Origin: DASRFA01 sp035651755
Lineage (GTDB): Bacteria > Desulfobacterota > Binatia > UBA12015
Assembly: GCA_035651755.1 (NCBI GenBank)
Contig: DASRFA010000007.1
Location: 1-64,000 of the forward strand
DNA length: 64,000 bases
Direction of reading: 5' to 3'
Position 1 is the stretch's first letter. Every line of letters begins with the position of its first letter. Under the pieces are notes generated by a model, which saw only the letters and a list, made by a program, of their open reading frames with translations, searched no databases and was not told where the DNA came from. Shown one piece after another: positions 53,154-60,676 of the stretch. The position numbers were made by a program, and so were the translations under genes.

Positions 53154-53258
53154 GTGTCGGGGAAGGGCATCGACGTCGACAATCCGTTCGGGTCGGTGAG
53201 CGTGGATACGGTCGAGGAGGCCGAGGTCTGCCTTCCGTCCGTCGCGACGCCCGTCTGA
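53154..53258 (+). pseudogene. C-terminal relic of a secreted exoprotein domain
   Basis: In the 407-base gap 52877-53283, a plus-strand frame from GTG 53154 ends with GKGIDVDNPFGSVSVDTV and then a Cys-containing CLPSVATPV stop. It resembles the C-terminal part of the exoprotein domain seen in the protein at 8035 (a strand, D-x-F, then C-x-P). There is no signal peptide or start codon upstream, so most of the gene is lost. The rest of the gap shows no gene. Similarity is modest. Confidence 0.35.
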
Positions 53259-53283
53259 GCCTGCTCCGAGGCGCGATTCGACC

Positions 53284-54120
53284 ATGGCGATCGAGACGCT
53301 CGCGTTCGGCTACGGCCTCGTCGAGGGGCCGCGCTGCGACGCCGCCGACAACCTCTACTTCAGCGACGTCCGGAACGGCGGGGTCTACCGGCGCGCGCCC
53401 GACGGCGAGATCACGACGGTCGTGCCGAAGCGTCGCGGCGTCGGCGGCATCGCGCTGCACGCGGACGGCGGGGTCGTCGTCAGCGGGAAGAACGTCTGCC
53501 ACGTCCGCGACGGCCAGACGCGCCTCCTGTTCGCCCCCGCGGACGTGCCCGGTTTCAACGACCTCTTCTGCGACGCCGCCGGGCGGGTCTACACCGGCTC
53601 CATGCGATCCGACCCTTTCGAGCCGACGGGCCCGAGAACACCGGGCGAGGCCTACCGGATCGACGGCGAAGGCCGTGCAACGCTCCTCTACGGCGACGTG
53701 AGCCTCACCAACGGCATCGGCTTCTCACCCGACGGCGCGATCCTCTATCACGTGGATTCGGCGCCGAGGTGCATCGTCGCGCACGACGCTCGACGCGACG
53801 GGAGCGTGACCAATCGGCGCGTGTTCGCCGTCCTCGATCCCGGGCTGACGCCCGATGGTCTCGCCGTCGACGAGGACGGCGGCGTGTGGGTCGCCGTGGT
53901 CGACGGCGGATGCGTTCGGCGCTTCACTCCCGCGGGAGCGCCCGACCTGCGCATCGACGTGCCGGCCACCTTCGTGACGAGCCTATGCTTCGGCGGCGCG
54001 GACCGGAGAGATCTCTACATCGTCACTGCCGACAACACCGACGACGCGAGCCGCCGCGGAACGATCTTTCGCACCCGGAGCCCGTACGCGGGAGCGACCG
54101 TGCATCCCGCTCGGGTGTGA
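53284..54120 (+). CDS. SMP-30/gluconolactonase-family protein
   Basis: A 278-residue six-bladed propeller. Metal ligands typical of SMP-30 enzymes are visible: Glu of LVEGPRCD near residue 15, Asn in GFNDLFCD near residue 98, Asn in TNGIGFSPDG near 142, and Asp in TPDGLAVDEDGG near 195. It hydrolyses a sugar or aromatic-acid lactone in the cytosol, or a similar ester. It stands alone between two regions on the plus strand; the TetR-amine oxidase operon follows after 175 bases. Confidence 0.8.
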   Translation: MAIETLAFGYGLVEGPRCDAADNLYFSDVRNGGVYRRAPDGEITTVVPKRRGVGGIALHADGGVVVSGKNVCHVRDGQTRLLFAPADVPGFNDLFCDAAGRVYTGSMRSDPFEPTGPRTPGEAYRIDGEGRATLLYGDVSLTNGIGFSPDGAILYHVDSAPRCIVAHDARRDGSVTNRRVFAVLDPGLTPDGLAVDEDGGVWVAVVDGGCVRRFTPAGAPDLRIDVPATFVTSLCFGGADRRDLYIVTADNTDDASRRGTIFRTRSPYAGATVHPARV

Positions 54121-54287
54121 CCAGACGATCGCCGCCCGGCCGGCAAAGCTCCAATGGAGGATGTCGACGTCGCAGGCGCGAACTCTGATCGAGACGTAGT
54201 GGACGCACAGGTCGGTCGCCCGCGCGCTTCCGCGTAGCGCGTCGCTCCCTGGCGGACCGCATGTCGGACGGCGTGCGGCTCAAGAAG

Positions 54288-54324
54288 CCGTACGGATGAC
54301 CGATGCATCCGTACAGATGTACGG
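54288..54324 (+). promoter_or_regulatory. Operator cluster at the TetR start codon
   Basis: GTACGGATG (54290-54298) and CATCCGTAC (54306-54314) are perfect nine-base inverted repeats seven bases apart. A second inverted repeat, CCGTAC (54309-54314) and GTACGG (54319-54324), overlaps it. CCGTACGG at 54288-54295 is itself palindromic. The region covers the assumed ATG, so the TetR protein probably represses its own gene and the amine oxidase. Confidence 0.75.
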
Positions 54325-55009
54325 AAACGTCGCACGCCGCGACGCTGGACGAGAGGCCGGGATCGACCGTCGGCGCAACGCCATCCTCGACGCTGCCGTC
54401 GACCTGATCGGCAGCGGCGGTCCGGACGCGATCACGCATCGCGCGGTCGCCGCCCGCGCGCGGATGCCGCTCGGCTCCCTGACCTACCACTTCCCGACGC
54501 GTCAGGGCCTCGTGCGCGCCGCGTTCCGCCACCACATGCGCGCCGGGCGCGCGTGGGTCTGGAACGTCGCTGCAGGCAAGAGCGACGTGAGCGCACGCGG
54601 CATCGTCGCGTTCGTGGTCGAGCTCGCGCGGCGCGAGGCCGACGTGCCGAAGATGGTCCGCACCGACTACGAGCTCATCCTGTACGCGGCCGGCGATGCT
54701 GCGCTCGCGCGCGAGTTCGCGGCCGAGCAGCAAGGCTTCGAGCTCGGCCTCGCGCCGCTGCTCGAGCGGCTCGGCGCGACGCGCCCGATCGACGCCGCGC
54801 GCACGGTCATCGACCTCCTGCGCGGCTACGAGATCGAGCGCTTCATCAACCCCGAGGCCGATCCCGAGGACCTCGGTCGTCGTCTGCTGCCGGTGGTCGA
54901 GGCACTGACCGCGCCATCGGCGCAACGCACCGCGGGGCCCGCGCGTGCCCGGAAGGCAGCACGCGAGACCCGCTGCGCCGGTCGCGGACGGCGCAGCCCG
55001 CGCGCGTAG
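54296..55009 (+). CDS. TetR-family transcriptional regulator
   Basis: A 237-residue regulator. The HTH is clear: RNAILDAAVDLIGSGG, then ITHRAVAARARMPLGSLTYHF followed by TRQGLVRAAF. The C-terminal ligand domain reads MVRTDYELILYAAGDAAL. The Arg-rich tail ends in RRSPRA. ATG 54296 lies inside the operator cluster with no clear ribosome site; ATG 54317 is a possible start. It is 33 bases from the FAD amine oxidase gene and likely responds to that enzyme's substrate. Confidence 0.8.
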   Translation: MTDASVQMYGNVARRDAGREAGIDRRRNAILDAAVDLIGSGGPDAITHRAVAARARMPLGSLTYHFPTRQGLVRAAFRHHMRAGRAWVWNVAAGKSDVSARGIVAFVVELARREADVPKMVRTDYELILYAAGDAALAREFAAEQQGFELGLAPLLERLGATRPIDAARTVIDLLRGYEIERFINPEADPEDLGRRLLPVVEALTAPSAQRTAGPARARKAARETRCAGRGRRSPRA

Positions 55010-55042
55010 CAACCAGGACGGCCGAAAGCGGAGGAAGGACGA

Positions 55043-56467
55043 ATGGCGAAGATCGATCTCCAGAGCGCGCTCTCGCGACGAAGGTTCCTCGAGCTGTCGG
55101 CTGCTTCCGCGGCGGGGCTGGCGGCGGCTTGCGGCGGTCGGAGCGGTGGAGGGGGAGGTGCGTCGGCCGACTACGACGCCATCGTCGTCGGCGCCGGGAT
55201 CGGCGGTCTCGGGGCGGGGCACATGCTCCGAACGCTCGGCCTCCGGTCCGTCGTGCTCGAGGCGCGCGACCGCATCGGCGGCCGTTGCTACTGCGACAAC
55301 TCGTTCCCGGCGCCGTTCGACTTCGGCGGGCAATTCTTCCACCAGGTCGTCCCGAACGAGCTCGGCGGTACGAACAATCCGCTCTACGACCTCTTCCGAT
55401 CGCAAGGCGGCCCGGACGTTCCTTGCGACCTGCGGCCGACGTTCTACCAGGGCGGCGTCCGCTCGCCGCAGGCCGAGCAGGACGCGTTCCTCGAGATGGC
55501 CGTCGCGGTGGCAGCCGAGGTGTCGGCGGCCGGCCTGGCGGCCGAGCTCGGCGGCCCCGACATGTCGGCCGCGGACGCGACGGCCGACCTCGTCGGTCAG
55601 CCGTGGTACACGCTCACCACGGCGTTCATGGAGCTCGCGCTCGATGCGCATCCCACGCGTCTCTCGTGTCACGATGCCTGGAACGATCTGAAGCTCGCCG
55701 TCAACCTGGACGGCTCGACCTCCGATCGAGTCAATCCTGGCGGGATGGGGAACTGGATCCTCCAGTTCGCCGACGGGCTCGACATCCGGCTGTCGACGCA
55801 AGTCACCGACATCGACACGACCGCCGCATCCCGGATCGAGGTCGTCACGGAACGCGGAAGTCTGACGGCCAAAGCGGTGATCGTCGCCGTTCCGGTCACG
55901 GTTCTCGCTGCAGAGCGGATCCGCTTCACGCCCGCGCTACCGGACCGCTACGTCGCCGCGGTTCACGACCTCCCGTTCGGTCTCGTCGACAAAATCGGGC
56001 TCGCCTTCGGCTCGAACGTCTTCGGCGACACCCCCGACAACCTCGTGGTCACCCGCCATCTCGACACGAGCCGCTTCGGCATGGGGTTGGCCCGGCTCGC
56101 CGGGACGCCGATGATGAACCTGATCGTCGGCGGCGACCTGGCGGTCGAGCTCGAGGCGGGTGGCGTTCCCGCATTTCGGGCCTATGCCGAGGAGTTCCTG
56201 ACCGCGACGTACGACGCCTCCGTCGCCGCCGCGATCGATCGCCTCGTCGTCCACCCGTGGGGCACGGACGAATGGACGATGGGGTCGTATTCCGCGGCCC
56301 TGCCGGGCAAGGCGTCGGCTCGCACGACGCTCGCGACGCCGATCGACGACCGCGTCTATTTCGCCGGCGAAGCGGTCTCCTCGACGGCGCACAGCTCGCT
56401 CCACGGAGCTTATGTCACGGGACAGGAGGCCGCGATGGCGATCGCAAGAAACGTCTCGACGACCTGA
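55043..56467 (+). CDS. FAD-dependent amine oxidase (Tat lipoprotein-like)
   Basis: A 474-residue flavoprotein. The N-terminus has SRRRFLELSAASAAGLAAAC, which is a Tat motif plus a lipobox, so it is exported folded with FAD. The Rossmann motif AIVVGAGIGGLGAGHML and VVLEARDRIGGRC follow, with the amine-oxidase FDFGGQFFH region. The C-terminal FAD strand YFAGEAVSST and the aromatic stretch near HPWGTDEWTMGSY close the fold. It oxidises an amine, carotenoid or related substrate. It is cotranscribed with the TetR gene. Confidence 0.85.
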   Translation: MAKIDLQSALSRRRFLELSAASAAGLAAACGGRSGGGGGASADYDAIVVGAGIGGLGAGHMLRTLGLRSVVLEARDRIGGRCYCDNSFPAPFDFGGQFFHQVVPNELGGTNNPLYDLFRSQGGPDVPCDLRPTFYQGGVRSPQAEQDAFLEMAVAVAAEVSAAGLAAELGGPDMSAADATADLVGQPWYTLTTAFMELALDAHPTRLSCHDAWNDLKLAVNLDGSTSDRVNPGGMGNWILQFADGLDIRLSTQVTDIDTTAASRIEVVTERGSLTAKAVIVAVPVTVLAAERIRFTPALPDRYVAAVHDLPFGLVDKIGLAFGSNVFGDTPDNLVVTRHLDTSRFGMGLARLAGTPMMNLIVGGDLAVELEAGGVPAFRAYAEEFLTATYDASVAAAIDRLVVHPWGTDEWTMGSYSAALPGKASARTTLATPIDDRVYFAGEAVSSTAHSSLHGAYVTGQEAAMAIARNVSTT

Positions 56468-56510
56468 CGTCGGACGGGCCGAGGCCGGACTGTGGTCGTC
56501 TTGGGGCGCT

Positions 56511-56534
56511 CAGCGCGGATGGAAGCCCGCGCTG
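56511..56534. terminator. Hairpin between convergent genes
   Basis: CAGCGCGG and CCGCGCTG form a perfect eight-pair stem around ATGGAAGC, between the amine oxidase gene and the converging molybdenum enzyme gene. No T-tract follows. Confidence 0.4.
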
Positions 56535-56570
56535 GCCTCTCCGAGGTGCGACGGACGCGTCTTGCCGAGG

Positions 56571-58727
56571 TCAGCGCTGCGCTCGAGCGAGCGCAGCGCG
56601 CACGCGGTCGCGCGTGAACGGGATGTCGCGGAGCCGCACGCCCGCGGCATCGAACACGGCATTCGCAATCGCGGCCGCGGCGGGTCCCTGCGCCGCTTCG
56701 CCGCATCCCAGGTAGGGCTCGCCCGGCCGGTCGATGAGCACGGTCTCGACCTCCGGCGCCTGCGGAAAGCGGAGGATCGGGTAGGTCTCCCAGTCGAGGC
56801 TGGTGACCCGGGTCCGGTCGAAGCGGACCTCCTCCTCGAGCGTCCAGCTCGCCGACTGGACGAAGCCACCCTCGAGCTGGTGCGCGAGCCCGCCGGGATC
56901 CACGACCTGCCCGGCGTCGGCGGCGATCACCGCGCGCTCGAGAGCGATCGCGCCGCTCGCACGATCGACCCGCAGTTCGACCACGACGGCCGCGTACGCC
57001 TTCTGGTTCTTGTAGCGCGCGAAGGCGAGGCCGCTGCCGCGTCCGGGCTCGCGGGGTCGCCGGCGGAACCCGGCGCGCTCGCCGGCGGCGCGGAGCACCG
57101 CCCGGGCGCGCTGGTCCTCGAGGTGGCGAAGCCGGAGCTCCACCGGATCGATTCCCGCCGCGCACGCGAGCTCGTCCATGAAGGACTCGATCGCGAAGAT
57201 GTTCGCGTAGCCGCCGAGCCCGCGCAGCGCCGATGTCCGGAGCGGATGGGGCTCGACGAAGTGCTTGACGATGCGCCGCCGCGGGATCGCGTAGAGCGGA
57301 TCCGCGTTCCGGTGGATGCCGGCGTGGTAGAACGTCATCGGCTGCGGCGCCGGGGCCGGCATCGGCTGCGCGCGATGCCAGGCGGCGACCAGCGCCGAGC
57401 GGTCGCCGTGGGGAATCGGCCGCGCCATGTGGGTGTTGCTCCAGGTCTCGTGCGTCCAGTCGAGCAGCCGGCCCGACGCATCGAGGTTCGCCGCGACCTC
57501 GACCACCATCGCGGGACCGTACGGCTCCCAGGCATGCTCGTCCTCGCGCGTCCACTTGAGGAGGACCGGCCGTCCGGGCACCGCGCGAGCGACGAGCGCG
57601 GCGTCGAGCGCGACGTCGTCCGCGCCGTTGTGTCCGTAGCAGCCGGGGCCTTCGACGTGGATCGCGCGCACCTGCGCGACGTCGACGGCGAGCGCCTGCG
57701 CGAGCGCGGCGCGGATGACGAAGACGCCCTGGCTGTGCGACCACACGGTGAGCTCGCCGTCGCGCCACTCCGCGAGCGCCGCCGACGGCCCGATCGAGCC
57801 GTGCATCTGGTACGGCCGCGTGTACGTGGCGGCGAGCGTCGTGGTCGCTTCCGCGGAACGCTCGAGCGGCGCGTCCGGCGCGTCGGTCGCGACGCCGTCG
57901 ATCACCCGGAAGCTCCGCCGCGCCTGCGCGACGAGCCAGGCCGCGAGGTCGTCCGAGGGGGGCAGGGTCTCGGATTCGCGCCAGCGCGACCGCTCGCGGA
58001 GCGCCACCAGCGCTCGCACGGCCTGCTCCTCGCGCGCGGCGACGACGGCGACGAAGCTCCCGTCGCGCAAGACTTGGACGACTCCCGGCATGTCGCGCAC
58101 GGGCGCGTCGTCGAGCGCGAGGAGCTCCGCCTTGGGGCTCGGCGGGCGCAGCACGCGCGCGTGCAGCATGCCGGGGCGGACGAGGTCCTGCACGTAGCGC
58201 TTCGTTCCGGTCACCAGCCCGACGACGTCGCTGCGGCGCGCCGGTCGGCCGACGATGCGATGGTCGGAAGGCGGCTTCGGCGCGGCTTCGCCGGTCGCAG
58301 CGCGGTCGAAGCGCCGCCCGCCGAGAAGCTCCCAATAGGTCGTCCGCCGATCGCCGCCGCGCACCGAAACGGTGCCGTCCCGGACGTGGAGCTGGTCGAG
58401 CGGCGCTTCGAGCTTCGCCGCGGCGAGCGCGAGCAGGCGTCGCCGCGCCTCGGCAGCCGCTTGACGCATCGAGGTTCCGCTCTCTTCCATCGACTGGCTG
58501 CCGACCGTGAAGAGCTCGTTCAGGCCGTGCGCCGTGTCGGCGGTCGAGACGCGGACCCGGTCGAGCGCGACGTCGAGCTCCTCGGCGCCGATGCGCGCGA
58601 TCGCCGCCTTCAGGCCCTGGCCGATCTCGACCTTGCCCGTGAAGAGCGTGATCGTCTCCTCCGGGTCGATCCGGATCCAGAGGTCGAGATCCGGCTGGCG
58701 CGCGAGGCTCGGCGGCAGCTCGCTCAT
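56571..58727 (-). CDS. Xanthine-dehydrogenase-family molybdopterin subunit
   Basis: A 718-residue large subunit. It begins with DLWIRIDPEETITLFTGKVEIGQG, the molybdopterin-binding start of aldehyde and isoquinoline oxidoreductases, and ends with the catalytic Glu677 in LGCGEAAQGPAAAAIA. The long middle includes TVWSHSQGVFVIRAAL. No FAD subunit gene is beside it and the small 2Fe-2S gene precedes it by four bases, so a two-subunit IorAB-like enzyme that hydroxylates an aromatic or heteroaromatic ring or aldehyde is likely. Electrons would go to an outside acceptor. Confidence 0.85.
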   Translation of the reverse strand: MSELPPSLARQPDLDLWIRIDPEETITLFTGKVEIGQGLKAAIARIGAEELDVALDRVRVSTADTAHGLNELFTVGSQSMEESGTSMRQAAAEARRRLLALAAAKLEAPLDQLHVRDGTVSVRGGDRRTTYWELLGGRRFDRAATGEAAPKPPSDHRIVGRPARRSDVVGLVTGTKRYVQDLVRPGMLHARVLRPPSPKAELLALDDAPVRDMPGVVQVLRDGSFVAVVAAREEQAVRALVALRERSRWRESETLPPSDDLAAWLVAQARRSFRVIDGVATDAPDAPLERSAEATTTLAATYTRPYQMHGSIGPSAALAEWRDGELTVWSHSQGVFVIRAALAQALAVDVAQVRAIHVEGPGCYGHNGADDVALDAALVARAVPGRPVLLKWTREDEHAWEPYGPAMVVEVAANLDASGRLLDWTHETWSNTHMARPIPHGDRSALVAAWHRAQPMPAPAPQPMTFYHAGIHRNADPLYAIPRRRIVKHFVEPHPLRTSALRGLGGYANIFAIESFMDELACAAGIDPVELRLRHLEDQRARAVLRAAGERAGFRRRPREPGRGSGLAFARYKNQKAYAAVVVELRVDRASGAIALERAVIAADAGQVVDPGGLAHQLEGGFVQSASWTLEEEVRFDRTRVTSLDWETYPILRFPQAPEVETVLIDRPGEPYLGCGEAAQGPAAAAIANAVFDAAGVRLRDIPFTRDRVRAALARAQR

Positions 58728-58731
58728 CGCT

Positions 58732-59196
58732 TCACCGCGCGGCGGCGGCGCGCTTCACCGCCCGGAGGATGCGCGCGTACGAGCCGCAGCGGCAGAGGTG
58801 CCGCTCCAGCGCCTGTCGGATCTCCGCATCGCTCGGGTGGGGGCTCTTCGCGAGCAGCGCTGCCGCGCCCACGACCATGCCCGGGATGCAGTACCCGCAC
58901 TGCGCCGCCTCTTCGTCGACGAAGGCCTGCTGCACGGGATGGAGGCGATCGGGCGTCCCGAGGCCCTCGATCGTCGTGATGCTCCGGCCGCGAAACGACT
59001 CGACCGGCGCCTTGCACGTCGGAACGGCTTCGCCGTCGACGATGACCTTGCACGCGCCGCACTGCTCGAGCCCGCAGGCGAGCTTCGCCCCGAACAGGCC
59101 GAGGTCGTTCCGGAGGACGTAGAGGAGGGGCGTGCCGGGCTCCACGCGCACGCGATGCTGCCGGCCGTTCACGACGAGCGTGACGTCCTCGTCCAT
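58732..59196 (-). CDS. 2Fe-2S-binding subunit of molybdenum hydroxylase
   Basis: A 154-residue protein with two 2Fe-2S clusters. The plant-type cluster uses CGLEQCGACKVIV and Cys of VPTCKAPVE. The second cluster uses QCGYCIPGM and HLCRCGSYARI. This is the normal small subunit of aldehyde/isoquinoline oxidoreductases. It lies four bases before the large-subunit gene and 64 bases after the ACMSD-like amidohydrolase, so the three form one operon. Confidence 0.9.
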   Translation of the reverse strand: MDEDVTLVVNGRQHRVRVEPGTPLLYVLRNDLGLFGAKLACGLEQCGACKVIVDGEAVPTCKAPVESFRGRSITTIEGLGTPDRLHPVQQAFVDEEAAQCGYCIPGMVVGAAALLAKSPHPSDAEIRQALERHLCRCGSYARILRAVKRAAAAR

Positions 59197-59260
59197 GACG
59201 GCCGAGTCTAGTCGTCCGCGACGCGCGTCGGAAGCACGACGCTGCGACCCGACGGCGGGA

Positions 59261-60238
59261 TCAGCCTCTGCCGAGCAGCGCGCTCGCCGTCTCGCCGAGC
59301 ACCAGGCGCTTCTCGCGCGGCGAGAGGAACGTCGCCGTCTCGATGCGCTCGACCGCGCGCTCGTCGCCCATGTCGTACGGGTAGTCGGAGCCGAGGACGA
59401 TCCGCTCTGCGCCGACCGTCCGCACCAGCAGCTCGAGGCTCTCGGAGGAGTGCGTGAGCGAATCGAAGTACAGCCTGCGAAGCGATTCGCTCGGCAGCCG
59501 CTCGAGGTGCGCGAGCTCCGGGCGGACGCGGGCGCCGTGGTCCCAGCGGCCGCAGAGCATCGGCGTCGAGCCGCCGCCATGGGCGCAGACGATCTTGAGA
59601 TCGGGCAGCTCTTCGAGGACGCCGCCGCAGATCAGGCTCGCGACGGCGACCGCGGTGTCCGTCGGATTCCCGATCAGGTTCGTGAGGTAATGTCTGGCGA
59701 GGCGCTCGGCGCCGAGGACCGCGAGCGGATGGAGGAAGATCACCGCGCCGAGCTCCGCCGCTCTGCCGAAGAAGGATCGCAGCGAAGGATCGTCCAGGTT
59801 GCGACCCGCGGCGTGGGTCTCGATCTCGACCCCCGCGAGCCCGATCTCCATGCAACGCTCGAGCTCGCGACGGGCGGCGTCGGCGTCCTGCAACGGCACC
59901 GTGCCGAGCGGAGCGAAGCGATCGCGATGCGTGCGCGCGATCTCGGCCAGGACGTCGTTCACGCGGCGATGGAGCGGCAGGACGATCTCGAGCGGCCACT
60001 GCGTGTGAAAGAGCATCGGCGACGGGCTCAAAGCCGCGACGTCGATGCGCCGCGCATCCATGACCTCGAGCGTTCGCCCGATGTCCCAGTGCTCGGGAGA
60101 GATCGGGATCGCGGTCTTTCCGATCCGGATCGAGAGCGCATCGCCCGCGCCGTGCAGCGACTTACCCCACGGATTGGCGCCGCCGAGCTCGTCGAGGAAG
60201 AACCGCGGCGTGTGGTGGAAATGGAGATCGATGTTCAA
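59261..60238 (-). CDS. ACMSD-like amidohydrolase/decarboxylase
   Basis: A 325-residue amidohydrolase-2 protein. The TTG start at 60238 has GGAGGGT upstream. HxH (NIDLHFHHTP) and the later GVEIETHAAG, KIVCAHGGGS and VLGSDYPYDMGD give the metal-binding His and Asp pattern of aminocarboxymuconate-semialdehyde decarboxylase and related enzymes. It would remove a carboxyl group or hydrolyse an amide in an aromatic pathway. It leads the operon with the 2Fe-2S and molybdenum genes, so it probably acts on the product or precursor of the hydroxylase. Confidence 0.8.
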   Translation of the reverse strand: MNIDLHFHHTPRFFLDELGGANPWGKSLHGAGDALSIRIGKTAIPISPEHWDIGRTLEVMDARRIDVAALSPSPMLFHTQWPLEIVLPLHRRVNDVLAEIARTHRDRFAPLGTVPLQDADAARRELERCMEIGLAGVEIETHAAGRNLDDPSLRSFFGRAAELGAVIFLHPLAVLGAERLARHYLTNLIGNPTDTAVAVASLICGGVLEELPDLKIVCAHGGGSTPMLCGRWDHGARVRPELAHLERLPSESLRRLYFDSLTHSSESLELLVRTVGAERIVLGSDYPYDMGDERAVERIETATFLSPREKRLVLGETASALLGRG

Positions 60239-60391
60239 GCGAGACCCTCCGGCCGGGGCGCTTTGCCGGCTCTATCGCCGAGGCGGGTCGAACCGTCAAC
60301 GCCACGATCTCGGCTCGCCACCGGCCGCCGGTAGCAGCCGCTACCCGAAAGGAAGCGCCTCGGCGGCGAGGCCACGCGCCTCCAAAACGCA

Positions 60392-60595
60392 CGATGTGCT
60401 GCCATTCGAGTCGTTTCGAAATGTCTCGGGATCGCGGTCTCCTTGCCGCTCGCCGGACTGGCGCTGTGCGCCCCGGCGGGTGCCGCAGACGCCGCGACCG
60501 TCGACGTGACCTCCGGTGTGCTCGCCTACCGCGCGCATGTCCGCGTCGCAGCCGCCGAACCAGGTCACGATCTCGCTCGCGAGCGCGCTTCTGCT
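60392..60595 (+). pseudogene. Relic of an exported beta-sheet protein
   Basis: In the 438-base gap 60239-60676, a frame without start codon reads CLGIAVSLPLAGLALC then GAADAATVDVTSGVLAYRA, which is a signal-peptide-like core and the start of a beta-solenoid-type secreted protein. About 50 bases later another frame reads NQVTISLAS, the expected next strand in such proteins (ATVSV, GVLTY, NDVTISL). A frameshift and truncation fit. No other gene is seen in this gap. Evidence is weak. Confidence 0.35.
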
Positions 60596-60676
60596 TCGCC
60601 GCGTCGTCCGCATCGGGTCTTCTGCCGCTCGTCGCACCGGTGGTAGGCTCGGGCCTCGTCGAGAACGAGGGCATCC

